A DNA stretch of 64,000 nucleotides from Pseudomonas sp. Root71. Its GTDB lineage: Bacteria > Pseudomonadota > Gammaproteobacteria > Pseudomonadales > Pseudomonadaceae. This document shows positions 23,637 through 32,477 of this stretch, one piece after another; within the stretch, counting starts at the first letter, position 1, and each line of letters starts with the position of its first letter. The DNA lies in contig NZ_LMHY01000028.1 in the NCBI RefSeq assembly GCF_001429045.1, positions 233,996 through 297,995 on the forward strand, given 5' to 3'. The notes below the pieces were generated by a model. The model made no database searches. It worked only from the letters and a program-made list of their open reading frames with translations, and was not told the DNA's origin. Position numbers and translations under genes: made by a program.

Positions 23637-24881
23637 TCAGTCCACCTTGGACACACGTGTCAGCCACTCGCGGCCCTTGAGCATGCCGTTCCAGTAGAAC
23701 CACGGCAGCAGTGTCGCCTTCAGCCACCACGCCGAGCAGCGCGGTATCGTCGGGTCAAGGGGAAAGGTCGGCAGCAACTTGCCCGCGTACCCGAACTCGG
23801 CAAGGATCACCTTGCCCTTCTCCACCGTCAGCGGACAGGAGCCATAGCCGTCGTACTTCAGCGGCAGCGGCTGTTGCTTGCGCCAGGCCAACAGGTTTTC
23901 GGCCACCACCACGATCTGCTTGCGCGCCGCCGCGGCGGTTTTTGCATTGGTGGTGCCGCAGATATCACCCAGGGCGAAGACGCCGGGGTAACACGGATGC
24001 TGCAGGCTGTGGGGATCGACCTCACACCAGCCGGCGGCGTCGGCCAACGGGCTGCGGGCGACAAAATCCGGGGCCACCTGAGGCGGAACGACATGCAGCA
24101 GGTCAAAGGTCTTTGCCTGGCGGGTGACACTGCCATCGGCATCCCTGACGTCGAACCACGCGGTTTTCGCCGGGCCGTCGACCTTGACCAGATTCGAGTT
24201 GAACGCCAACCGGGCTTTGTACTTCTCGATGTATTTCATCAGCGGCGGGACAAAGGTCGGCACTCCGAACAGCGCCGCGCCGGCAAGATTGAACTCGACC
24301 TCGATGTTGTTCAGCACACCGGTCTTGTTCCAGTGATCGCAGGACAGGTACAGCGCCTTTTGTGGCGCGCCGGCACACTTGATCGGCATGCCCGGCTGGG
24401 TGAACAGCACCTTGCCGCCGCGCAATTTCCGCACCTGGTCCCAGGTGTAGGTCGCGTGGCGATAGCTGTAATTGGAGGTCACACCATGCTGGCCGAGGGT
24501 GTCCTCCAGGCCTTCGATTTTCTCCCAGGCCAGGCGCAGGCCGGGGCAGACCACCAGGTTTTGATAGCTGACCGTGCGCCCGTCACCGAGGGTGAGTTGG
24601 CACTTGTCGGGATCGATGCCCGTCACGGCAGCCTGCAGCCAATGGGCCCCGCGTGGCATCACCGACGCCATCGGCCGCACGGTGTTTTCCACGTTGTAGG
24701 CACCGCCGCCGACCAGCGTCCAGGCCGGTTGATAGTAGTGCCGGGAGTCGGGTTCGATCACGGTGATGTTCAGCTGCGGGCTACGCTTGAGCAGGCTGGC
24801 GACCAGGCCGATGCCTGCGGTGCCGCCGCCGATGACCACGATATCTGCACTGATGGATGGGCCCCAGTGTTGATCGTTCAT
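23637..24881 (-). CDS. sqr: Sulfide:quinone oxidoreductase
   Basis: A 414-residue FAD enzyme oxidising sulfide to persulfide and passing electrons to quinone. The N-terminal dinucleotide site is VVIGGGTAGIGLVASLL. Redox-site cysteines lie in LVVCPGLRLAW, GMPIKCAGAPQKALYLSCDHW and FALGDICGTTNAK. YYQPAWTLVGGG is typical of type II SQR. The C terminus holds two amphipathic hydrophobic stretches (AWWLKATLLPWFYWNG) for membrane docking. ATG 24881 is chosen for the AAGGA site upstream. A REP pair separates it from the regulator gene. Confidence 0.86.
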   Translation of the reverse strand: MNDQHWGPSISADIVVIGGGTAGIGLVASLLKRSPQLNITVIEPDSRHYYQPAWTLVGGGAYNVENTVRPMASVMPRGAHWLQAAVTGIDPDKCQLTLGDGRTVSYQNLVVCPGLRLAWEKIEGLEDTLGQHGVTSNYSYRHATYTWDQVRKLRGGKVLFTQPGMPIKCAGAPQKALYLSCDHWNKTGVLNNIEVEFNLAGAALFGVPTFVPPLMKYIEKYKARLAFNSNLVKVDGPAKTAWFDVRDADGSVTRQAKTFDLLHVVPPQVAPDFVARSPLADAAGWCEVDPHSLQHPCYPGVFALGDICGTTNAKTAAAARKQIVVVAENLLAWRKQQPLPLKYDGYGSCPLTVEKGKVILAEFGYAGKLLPTFPLDPTIPRCSAWWLKATLLPWFYWNGMLKGREWLTRVSKVD

Positions 24882-24933
24882 TGCTTGTTCCTTTTGCTGC
24901 ACGCAAGGATTTTTCTAGTCAATACACAAAACC

Positions 24934-25043
24934 AATGTGGGAGCGGCGGTGCGACGATTCGACTTGCTCGCGAAAGCATTGTGTCAGTAGACATAAACAT
25001 TGGCTGACACACCGCCTTCGCGAGCAAGCCCGCTCCCACAGGG
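24934..25043. repeat. REPIN between the ArsR-type regulator and sqr
   Basis: The left copy is an extended variant: GTGGGAGCGG is followed by CGGTGCGACGATTCGA before CTTGCTCGCGAA. The right copy is the standard form. The spacer again carries TGTCAGTAGACATAAACATTGGCTGACA-type symmetry. Confidence 0.88.
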
Positions 25044-25063
25044 TTATGTTGAGTTGGCTGGCA

Positions 25064-25405
25064 TCAGGGCTGAACCCAGCTTTTAAACACCGCCCCACAA
25101 TAAAGCCCGGAGAGGGTTTTCATCACCTGGATCACTTCGTGGCTGGCGAGACCGTAAAAAATGTACTTGCCTTCACGACGGGTCGCGACCAGTCCTTCAT
25201 CGCGCAGGATCCCCAATTGCTGGGACAGGGTCGGTTGGCGTACGCCGGTCATTTTTTCCAGTTCGCCTACGTTGCGTTCGCCCTGGGTCAGCTGGCACAG
25301 GATCAACAGGCGATCCTCATTGGCCAGGGCCTTGAGCAGCGCACAGGCCTTGGAGGCCGATGCGCGCAGTTGGGCGACTTCACATTCGGTCAGACTGGAT
25401 TGCAT
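25064..25405 (-). CDS. bigR: SqrR/BigR-type persulfide-sensing ArsR repressor
   Basis: A 113-residue winged-helix repressor of the ArsR family. Recognition helix: VRQPTLSQQLGILRDEGLV. Four cysteines are at 8, 21, 37 and 103. Cys37 (LLILCQL) and Cys103 (LYCGAVF) are 66 residues apart, exactly the spacing of the Cys pair that forms a tetrasulfide bridge in SqrR and BigR. It is divergent from the persulfide dioxygenase gene, and the shared gap contains TTATGT-N4-ACATAA. Persulfide binding should release DNA and turn on blh and probably sqr-tauE. Confidence 0.85.
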   Translation of the reverse strand: MQSSLTECEVAQLRASASKACALLKALANEDRLLILCQLTQGERNVGELEKMTGVRQPTLSQQLGILRDEGLVATRREGKYIFYGLASHEVIQVMKTLSGLYCGAVFKSWVQP

Positions 25406-25442
25406 TTGCAGGATGCCTTCAACGTCACTTAAGCTGCGAACA

Positions 25443-25458
25443 TTATGTCTTTACATAA
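25443..25458. promoter_or_regulatory. Candidate SqrR/BigR operator
   Basis: TTATGTCTTTACATAA is a perfect 6-bp inverted repeat with a 4-bp centre, 38 bp from the regulator start and 66 bp from the dioxygenase start. AT-rich palindromes of this kind are the usual targets of BigR-type repressors. It can serve both divergent promoters. Confidence 0.6.
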
Positions 25459-25523
25459 AGTGTTGCAACCCATGGCTGACTTTCCGTCGTCCGACTTTTC
25501 TACCCCTGCACAGGTTCGTGTCC

Positions 25524-26387
25524 ATGCCCGCGCTGATTGAAGCTTTCCTCGACCCCGCCTCCTCGACCTACAGCTACGTGGTCTACGAGGCTGATGGCGG
25601 GCAGTGTGCGATTGTCGACCCGGTGCTCGACTACGACGGGGCCTCCGGGCGTACCGCGACCACCCAGGCCGACAGGATCATCGCCTTCGTTCGCGCCCGC
25701 CACTTGCAAGTGCAATGGCTGCTGGAAACCCACGCCCATGCCGATCACCTGTCCGCCGCGCCGTATCTGCGCAGGGAGCTTGGCGGCAAAATCGCCATTG
25801 GCGAATCGATCAGCAAGGTCCAGGACGTGTTCAAGGCGCTGTTCAATCTGGAGCCTTCCTTTCACGTCGACGGTTCCCAGTTCGACCACCTGTTCGCCCC
25901 CGACGAATCGTTCATGATCGGCAACCTCAAGGCGACCGCCCTGCACGTGCCTGGCCATACCCCGGCGGACATGGCTTACCTGATCGACGGTGATGTGATT
26001 CTGGTGGGCGATACGATGTTCATGCCCGACGTCGGCTCTGCCCGATGTGACTTCCCCGGTGGCAATGCCAACCAGATGTTTGCCTCGATCCGGAAACTGC
26101 TGGCCTTCCCCGCCAGCGTGCGCCTCTACGTGTGCCACGACTATCCGCCCGAGGGTCGCGTGTCCCAATGCATGACTACCGTGGGTGAACAGCGCAAAAG
26201 CAATATCCACGTGCGAGACGGCATCGACGAAAAGGCCTTTGTGCAAATGCGCACCCGGCGCGATGCGGGGTTGGGGATGCCGACACTGTTGCTGCCGGCG
26301 ATCCAGGTGAATGTGCGGGCGGGGAACTTGCCGCCCGCGGAAGACAATGGTGTGACTTACTTGAAGATTCCGATCAATCAGTTGTGA
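25524..26387 (+). CDS. blh: Persulfide dioxygenase, Blh/ETHE1 type
   Basis: A 287-residue non-haem iron metallo-beta-lactamase-fold enzyme converting glutathione persulfide to sulfite. The motif is His70-A-His72-A-Asp74-His75 (ETHAHADHLSA), with further ligands in ALHVPGHTPADMAYL, LVGDTMFMPDVGSARCDFPGG and VCHDYPPEGR. The DVGSARCDFPGG stretch is typical of ETHE1-like dioxygenases. Its stop overlaps the end of the convergent PI-PLC-like gene by 10 bp. Confidence 0.87.
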   Translation: MPALIEAFLDPASSTYSYVVYEADGGQCAIVDPVLDYDGASGRTATTQADRIIAFVRARHLQVQWLLETHAHADHLSAAPYLRRELGGKIAIGESISKVQDVFKALFNLEPSFHVDGSQFDHLFAPDESFMIGNLKATALHVPGHTPADMAYLIDGDVILVGDTMFMPDVGSARCDFPGGNANQMFASIRKLLAFPASVRLYVCHDYPPEGRVSQCMTTVGEQRKSNIHVRDGIDEKAFVQMRTRRDAGLGMPTLLLPAIQVNVRAGNLPPAEDNGVTYLKIPINQL

Positions 26388-28078
26388 CTGCCGGGCAGCA
26401 CCTCCTGCTTGTGCCACTGCCGGGACGCCGTGCTGTAGGTAAACGCGAGAACCTGACCGGCAGAGATGACATGTTCAAGTTCATCCGTGCCCTGGGAGTG
26501 GCCGATTCGGGTGGTATAGAGTGCATCGCACACGATCAGCACCACACTGTTGGCGGGAGCTTCCGCCGGCAAGTACACCAACGGCGCGTAATTGCCGACC
26601 GACAATGTATAGCGAATAAATTTCTCGCCGTCGCAAGGCGCCGCAATCACATGTCCGTGCTCATTCGGCGAGCATTCGCGCACCTGCAACGCCCATTGGC
26701 GCGAGCCATCAAGACACACCAGGGCAACCACCTCCCCCTTCGATAGACGGACGCCAGGCAGCGGAACATCACTGCCACGCAGATCCAGCTCACATTCGGC
26801 GTCCGCATCCGAGCAAACCAGCAACCGGTGTGGCTCTTCATCAAGAATCGGCGGCAGCGCCACTGTTTCAGTCCAGTGCGCGTCATCGATCTGCAAGATC
26901 ATATGCCGGGCGCTTGGCATGCCTTGAACGCCAATGCTCGTCGGGCTGGCCTGTACAACATCAGGAATGCCCAACGCTCGGCTGCGGAACTGGTTGGAAA
27001 AGATGATGTTGTCCACCAGGCGATGCCGTAACGACCAATCGCAATTGATGATGTAGTACTTCATGATCGGATGGCTGGCGGAGCCGGCAGCAAACCATGA
27101 CATCAACGAGCCCGAAATATCTTTGGCGCCGTCGAATGGAAAAGTCATGCGATGGGCTTGAATTGCCCGCAACTCACCAAAGGGTTTGGTTTCATTGCCG
27201 ACCCGGTCAATAAACGCTTTTAGCTCACCATTCGACGGTGTATTCGAGCCTATCCAGCGTTGATTGACGCCGTTCCAAAAAAGCGCATCCCTGGGATCGG
27301 CGTTGTATGAAATGACGACATTTTTATAGTTTGGCAACGCCCATATTTGCGACACCGTCAGATCTCGATACACAGGCGATATGATCGATTCGCCCAAATA
27401 GGACTTTATTATTCCAGCTAGTTCACGATGGGCTGCGGCCGTAAAATTCCTGAACTGATGAAAATTCAGAATCACGATCTCGCGTTTAGTGTCCCCTTCA
27501 GAGTTTTGACGAAACATGCGCACAGCATCGAGAACATCGCCCTGGACCGTTCGCCCGTTGTTTGTCGAATGAAAAATCGAATAACGCCGTGGATCACCAA
27601 CCGATAGTCCCGAATAATGTTGAACCCTGAGATCCAGCACTCGAATACCGGCAGTCAATTGATGGTACGGCGCGACGTCCTGACATACCTCCAGACTAGG
27701 GACATACTTTGCTTGTTTATCGAAACCTGAATTGTGAGTACCGGGTAGAATCGCCATATGAATCGGCAAGTTGCTGACAACACCGTAAGCGCGCATCCAG
27801 TGGTTACGAATGTTATTGAAGGGTTTGCATATCCCGCCACTCCAGCTCCCGTTCGGGCACCAACCGGCGGTAATTCCAATATCGCTCTCCAGGGCAGATG
27901 GACCCGGCCCTCCGTCCAGAGCGGCCTGGATATCCATCAAATCAGTTCCACCCATGTCCTCGACAAAGGGCTCAAAAACAGGAGGAACATATTCTTTTAT
28001 ATTTCCGTAATCATCCAAATCATCTGGATTGACGTCCAGCGAGTAGGCCAAAGCAATTTTATCTAATACAGGCTTCAT
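26378..28078 (-). CDS. PI-PLC X-domain-like protein with tandem C-terminal beta domains
   Basis: A 566-residue protein with no signal peptide. Residues about 100-340 resemble the PI-PLC catalytic barrel: MAILPGTHNSGFDKQ holds the first catalytic His, LTAGIRVLDLRVQ follows, then EIVILNFHQF with a second His. Two tandem repeats make up the C terminus: about 390-465 (VALPPILDEEPHRLLVCSDA, GEVVALVCLDGSRQW) and about 478-560 (VYLPAEAPANSVVLIVCDA, GQVLAFTYSTASRQW). The 5' half is clearly more AT-rich than its neighbours, which suggests transfer. Related proteins include secreted and insecticidal-complex-associated phospholipases; substrate and location are unknown. Confidence 0.68.
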   Translation of the reverse strand: MKPVLDKIALAYSLDVNPDDLDDYGNIKEYVPPVFEPFVEDMGGTDLMDIQAALDGGPGPSALESDIGITAGWCPNGSWSGGICKPFNNIRNHWMRAYGVVSNLPIHMAILPGTHNSGFDKQAKYVPSLEVCQDVAPYHQLTAGIRVLDLRVQHYSGLSVGDPRRYSIFHSTNNGRTVQGDVLDAVRMFRQNSEGDTKREIVILNFHQFRNFTAAAHRELAGIIKSYLGESIISPVYRDLTVSQIWALPNYKNVVISYNADPRDALFWNGVNQRWIGSNTPSNGELKAFIDRVGNETKPFGELRAIQAHRMTFPFDGAKDISGSLMSWFAAGSASHPIMKYYIINCDWSLRHRLVDNIIFSNQFRSRALGIPDVVQASPTSIGVQGMPSARHMILQIDDAHWTETVALPPILDEEPHRLLVCSDADAECELDLRGSDVPLPGVRLSKGEVVALVCLDGSRQWALQVRECSPNEHGHVIAAPCDGEKFIRYTLSVGNYAPLVYLPAEAPANSVVLIVCDALYTTRIGHSQGTDELEHVISAGQVLAFTYSTASRQWHKQEVLPGSHN

Positions 28079-28217
28079 TATGTTTCACTCTAGTTAATCA
28101 ATAGTGGAGAGCAAAACATAAAGAAAACCGCACCACACAAATACAAGCTCAAACTGTAGAACGGCGTTGTACAGCTGTGACTTATTGCGTCAGTAAAAGC
28201 AGTGACACCGCCAATCC

Positions 28218-28706
28218 TTATTTATCCAGCGTCAACCCATTGGCCGGTAACGGCAGCGCGGTCTTGTACCGCACTTGCTTGAGCGCAAAGCTCGAACGGA
28301 TGTTCGCTACCCCCGGCACCTTGGTCAGAAAGTCCATCATGAAACGCTCCAGCGACTGAATGGTCGGCACCAGCACCCGGATCAGATAGTCCGGGTCGCC
28401 TGCCATCAGGTAGCACTCCATCACCTCGGGACGATCGGAAATCGCCTCTTCGAAATGCTGCAACGCCTCCTCCACCTGTTTCTCCAGGCTGACGTGAATG
28501 AACACGTTCACATGCAGCCCCAGCAGGTCGGCGTCCAGCAGCGTCACTTGCTCGCGAATCACCCCCAGTTCTTCCATGGCCTTGACCCGGTTGAAACACG
28601 GCGTCGGCGACAGGTTCACCGAACGCGCCAGGTCGGCGTTGGTGATGCGCGCGTTCTCCTGAAGGCTGTTGAGAATGCCGATATCGGTACGGTCCAGTTT
28701 GCGCAT
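28218..28706 (-). CDS. bkdR: Lrp/AsnC-type activator BkdR
   Basis: A 162-residue regulator: N-terminal AsnC HTH (DIGILNSLQENARITNADLARSVNLSPTPCFNRV) and a C-terminal RAM ligand domain (VNVFIHVSLEKQVEEALQHFEEAI, ECYLMAGDPDYLIRVLVPT). It is divergent from bkdA1 with a 185 bp gap. BkdR of P. putida activates bkd in response to branched-chain amino acids and represses itself; the arrangement here is identical. Confidence 0.93.
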   Translation of the reverse strand: MRKLDRTDIGILNSLQENARITNADLARSVNLSPTPCFNRVKAMEELGVIREQVTLLDADLLGLHVNVFIHVSLEKQVEEALQHFEEAISDRPEVMECYLMAGDPDYLIRVLVPTIQSLERFMMDFLTKVPGVANIRSSFALKQVRYKTALPLPANGLTLDK

Positions 28707-28891
28707 GAGATAAAAACACCTGCTTTTTATGTTTATGCAGGTTTTTTATCTGCAAATGATCTTCAGCGCAACGAAACAGAGAGAAATATTCTTCTTCGGC
28801 GGGCCTATGATTGTTGTAGGACAAGATTTCTTCTACCGAACGAAATCTGTCAGCTCACTACAAGAAATTCACAAGATCGAGCGTAGAAGCC

Positions 28892-30127
28892 ATGACCCAA
28901 GCGTATGAACCGCTGCGCCTGCACGTCCCCGAACCCTCGGGCCGTCCCGGCTGTAAAACCGACTTCTCCTACCTGCATCTGACCGATGCCGGCACGGTGC
29001 GCAAACCCCAAATCGACGTTGAACCGGCTGACACGGCTGACCTGGCCCGTGGCCTGATTCGCGTGCTCGACGACCAGGGCAATGCCCTCGGTCCCTGGGC
29101 CGAAGGCGTCTCTAGCGAGATCCTGCGCAAGGGCATGCGTGCCATGCTCAAGACCCGCATCTACGACAACCGCATGGTGGTCGCCCAGCGTCAGAAAAAG
29201 ATGTCGTTCTACATGCAGAGCCTTGGCGAAGAAGCCATCGGCAGCGCCCAGGCCCTGGCCCTGAACATCGACGACATGTGTTTCCCGACCTACCGCCAGC
29301 AAAGCATCCTGATGGCCCGCGACGTGCCGCTGGTCGGCCTGATCTGCCAGTTGCTGTCCAACGAGCGCGATCCGCTCAAGGGACGTCAGTTGCCAATCAT
29401 GTACTCGGTCAAGGAGTCCGGTTTCTTCACCATCTCCGGCAACCTCGCCACCCAGTTCATCCAGGGCGTGGGCTGGGGCATGGCTTCGGCGATCAAGGGC
29501 GACACCAAAATCGCCTCGGCCTGGATCGGCGACGGCGCCACCGCCGAGTCGGACTTCCACACCGCCCTGACCTTCGCCCACGTGTACCGCGCGCCGGTGA
29601 TCCTCAACGTGGTCAACAACCAGTGGGCGATCTCCACCTTCCAGGCGATTGCCGGTGGTGAAGCGACCACCTTCGCCGGGCGCGGCGTCGGTTGCGGCAT
29701 TGCCTCCCTGCGGGTCGACGGCAACGATTTCTATGCGGTCTACGCCGCCTCGGCCTGGGCTGCCGAACGTGCGCGCCGTGGCCTCGGTCCGACCATGATC
29801 GAATGGGTCACCTACCGCGCCGGCCCGCACTCGACCTCCGATGATCCGTCGAAATACCGTCCCGCCGATGACTGGAGCCACTTCCCCCTGGGTGATCCGA
29901 TCGCACGCCTCAAGCAGCACCTGATCAAGACCGGTCACTGGTCCGAAGAGGAGCACGCTGCGGTCAGCGCCGAGCTGGAAGCCGAAGTGATCGCCGCACA
30001 GAAAGAAGCCGAACAGTACGGCACCCTCGCCGGCGGCCAGATTCCAAGCGCCGCGACCATGTTCGAAGACGTCTACAAAGAGATGCCGGAGCACTTGAAG
30101 CGCCAGCGCCAAGAGTTGGGGATCTGA
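28892..30127 (+). CDS. bkdA1: Branched-chain 2-oxoacid dehydrogenase E1 alpha subunit
   Basis: A 411-residue thiamine-diphosphate enzyme subunit that decarboxylates the 2-oxoacids of Val, Leu and Ile. The ThDP motif runs through AWIGDGATAESDFHTALTFA and VVNNQWAIST. The phosphorylation-loop region YRAGPHSTSDDPSKYRP is conserved. It is first in bkdA1-A2-B-lpdV and is transcribed away from bkdR. Confidence 0.96.
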   Translation: MTQAYEPLRLHVPEPSGRPGCKTDFSYLHLTDAGTVRKPQIDVEPADTADLARGLIRVLDDQGNALGPWAEGVSSEILRKGMRAMLKTRIYDNRMVVAQRQKKMSFYMQSLGEEAIGSAQALALNIDDMCFPTYRQQSILMARDVPLVGLICQLLSNERDPLKGRQLPIMYSVKESGFFTISGNLATQFIQGVGWGMASAIKGDTKIASAWIGDGATAESDFHTALTFAHVYRAPVILNVVNNQWAISTFQAIAGGEATTFAGRGVGCGIASLRVDGNDFYAVYAASAWAAERARRGLGPTMIEWVTYRAGPHSTSDDPSKYRPADDWSHFPLGDPIARLKQHLIKTGHWSEEEHAAVSAELEAEVIAAQKEAEQYGTLAGGQIPSAATMFEDVYKEMPEHLKRQRQELGI

Positions 30128-30128
30128 C

Positions 30129-31187
30129 ATGAACGATCACAACAACAATATCGAGCTGGAAACCGCCATGACCACGACCACCATGACCATGATCCAGGCC
30201 CTGCGCTCGGCCATGGATGTGATGCTTGAGCGTGATGACAACGTCGTGGTCTTCGGCCAGGACGTGGGCTACTTCGGCGGAGTGTTCCGCTGCACCGAAG
30301 GCCTGCAGAACAAATACGGCACCTCCCGGGTGTTCGACGCGCCGATCTCTGAAAGCGGCATCGTCGGTGTCGCCGTGGGCATGGGCGCCTACGGCCTGCG
30401 TCCGGTGGCCGAGATCCAGTTCGCCGACTACGTCTACCCGGCCTCCGACCAGATCATTTCCGAAGCCGCCCGCCTGCGTTATCGCTCGGCCGGCGAGTTC
30501 ACCGCGCCGATGACCCTGCGCATGCCTTGCGGCGGCGGCATCTACGGCGGCCAGACCCACAGCCAGAGCATCGAGGCGATGTTCACCCAGGTCTGCGGTT
30601 TGCGCACGGTGATGCCGTCCAACCCGTACGACGCCAAGGGCCTTTTGATTGCCTCCATCGAAAACGATGACCCGGTGATCTTCCTCGAGCCAAAACGCCT
30701 GTACAACGGCCCGTTCGACGGCCATCACGACCGCCCGGTAACCCCGTGGTCGAAGCACCCCGCGGCGCAAGTGCCGGATGGCTACTACACCGTGCCGCTG
30801 GACGTCGCTGCGATCACCCGTCCGGGCAAGGACGTCACCGTGCTGACCTACGGCACCACCGTGTACGTGTCGCAAGTCGCTGCTGAAGAAAGCGGCGTCG
30901 ACGCCGAAGTCATCGACCTGCGCAGCCTGTGGCCGCTGGACCTGGAAACCATCGTCAAGTCGGTGAAAAAGACCGGCCGTTGCGTGGTGGTGCACGAAGC
31001 CACACGCACCTGCGGCTTCGGCGCCGAACTGGTGTCGCTGGTGCAGGAACATTGCTTCCATCACCTGGAAGCGCCGATCGAACGCGTCACCGGTTGGGAC
31101 ACCCCTTACCCGCACGCGCAAGAGTGGGCGTATTTCCCAGGTCCGTCCCGAGTGGGCGCGGCGTTGAAACGGGTCATGGAGGTTTGA
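30129..31187 (+). CDS. bkdA2: Branched-chain 2-oxoacid dehydrogenase E1 beta subunit
   Basis: A 352-residue partner of BkdA1 (VVVFGQDVGYFGGVFRCTEGL, GGGIYGGQTHSQSIEAMF). The ATG at 30129 lies 1 bp after the bkdA1 stop with a GGGG stretch upstream. An internal ATG at 30168 (MTTTTMTMIQALRSAMD) matches the usual family start and has GGA upstream, so the true N terminus may be 13 residues shorter. Both starts are plausible. Confidence 0.95.
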   Translation: MNDHNNNIELETAMTTTTMTMIQALRSAMDVMLERDDNVVVFGQDVGYFGGVFRCTEGLQNKYGTSRVFDAPISESGIVGVAVGMGAYGLRPVAEIQFADYVYPASDQIISEAARLRYRSAGEFTAPMTLRMPCGGGIYGGQTHSQSIEAMFTQVCGLRTVMPSNPYDAKGLLIASIENDDPVIFLEPKRLYNGPFDGHHDRPVTPWSKHPAAQVPDGYYTVPLDVAAITRPGKDVTVLTYGTTVYVSQVAAEESGVDAEVIDLRSLWPLDLETIVKSVKKTGRCVVVHEATRTCGFGAELVSLVQEHCFHHLEAPIERVTGWDTPYPHAQEWAYFPGPSRVGAALKRVMEV

Positions 31188-32462
31188 ATGGGCACGCACG
31201 TCATTAAAATGCCGGACATTGGTGAAGGCATTGCAGAAGTTGAATTGTCGGTATGGCACGTCAAGGTCGGCGACATGGTCGTCGAAGATCAGGTACTGGC
31301 CGATGTGATGACCGACAAGGCGATGGTCGATATCCCGTCGCCAGTGCATGGCAAGGTCATCGCCCTCGGCGGACAGCCGGGCGAAGTCATGGCGGTCGGC
31401 AGTGTGCTGATCAGCATTGAAGTCGAAGGCGCGGGCAACGTTAAGGAGTCGGCGCAACCGGCACCTGTTAAAGAAGCCCCGGTGGCCGCAGCCAAAGTTG
31501 AAACCGTAGTTGAAAGCAAACCGGTCGCTGCCCCATCGCCGAAAGCTGCCGTCTGCCAGGGCCCGATGGTGGCTCGCGCAGCCGATGAGCGTCCGCTGGC
31601 CTCCCCGGCCGTGCGCAAGCATGCGCTGGACCTCGGCATTCAATTGCGCCTGGTGCGTGGCACCGGCCCCGCCGGCCGCGTACTGCATGAAGACCTCGAG
31701 GCCTACCTGACCCAGGGTCAGTCGAACGCTTCGGCACCGGTGGCGGCTGCTTACGCCCAACGTACCGATGAACAGCAGATCCCGGTGATCGGCATGCGCC
31801 GCAAGATCGCCCAGCGCATGCAGGACGCCACCCAGCGTGCCGCCCACTTCAGTTATGTCGAAGAAATCGACGTCACCGCCGTGGAAGAGCTGCGCACGCA
31901 CCTCAATGAAAAACACGGTGCGACCCGTGGCAAGCTGACTTTGCTGCCGTTCCTGGTCCGCGCCATGGTCGTCGCCCTGCGCGACTTCCCGCAAATGAAC
32001 GCTCGCTACGACGACGAAGCCCAGGTCATCACCCGCCTCGGCGCGGTGCATGTGGGCGTCGCTACCCAGAGCGATGTCGGCCTGATGGTACCGGTGGTAC
32101 GTCATGCCGAAGCTCGCAGCCTGTGGGACAGCGCGGCGGAAATCGCTCGCCTGGCCAACGCTGCGCGCAACGGCAAGGCCAGCCGCGATGAACTGTCCGG
32201 CTCGACCATCACCCTGACCAGCCTTGGCGCCTTGGGCGGCATCGTCAGCACGCCGGTGCTGAACCTGCCGGAAGTGGCGATCGTCGGCGTGAACAAGATC
32301 GTCGAACGACCAATGGTGATCAAAGGCCAGATCGTGATCCGCAAGATGATGAACCTCTCCAGCTCCTTCGATCACCGCGTGGTCGACGGCATGGACGCGG
32401 CGCTATTCATCCAGGCCATCCGTGGCTTGCTCGAACAACCCGCTACCTTGTTTGTGGACTGA
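31188..32462 (+). CDS. bkdB: Branched-chain 2-oxoacid dehydrogenase E2 (dihydrolipoyl transacylase)
   Basis: A 424-residue core enzyme that takes the acyl group from E1 to CoA. A single lipoyl domain has the modified Lys44 in DVMTDKAMVDIP. An Ala/Pro-rich linker (about 85-130) leads to the E1/E3-binding domain (ASPAVRKHALDLGIQLRLVRGTGPAGRVLHEDL). The catalytic domain ends with SSFDHRVVDGMDAA holding the active-site His and Asp. It begins directly after the bkdA2 stop. Confidence 0.96.
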   Translation: MGTHVIKMPDIGEGIAEVELSVWHVKVGDMVVEDQVLADVMTDKAMVDIPSPVHGKVIALGGQPGEVMAVGSVLISIEVEGAGNVKESAQPAPVKEAPVAAAKVETVVESKPVAAPSPKAAVCQGPMVARAADERPLASPAVRKHALDLGIQLRLVRGTGPAGRVLHEDLEAYLTQGQSNASAPVAAAYAQRTDEQQIPVIGMRRKIAQRMQDATQRAAHFSYVEEIDVTAVEELRTHLNEKHGATRGKLTLLPFLVRAMVVALRDFPQMNARYDDEAQVITRLGAVHVGVATQSDVGLMVPVVRHAEARSLWDSAAEIARLANAARNGKASRDELSGSTITLTSLGALGGIVSTPVLNLPEVAIVGVNKIVERPMVIKGQIVIRKMMNLSSSFDHRVVDGMDAALFIQAIRGLLEQPATLFVD

Positions 32463-32477
32463 TTGTTGGAGAGCACC

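Noticed and set aside
22482..25007. 841-residue plus-strand ORF across tauE and sqr
   Set aside because: Antisense to two genes with clear motifs; no ribosome-binding site or recognisable domain.
29964..32375. 803-residue minus-strand ORF opposite bkdA2-bkdB
   Set aside because: Runs across two confirmed genes and their junction on the opposite strand; His/Gly/Asp-rich shadow composition, no domain.
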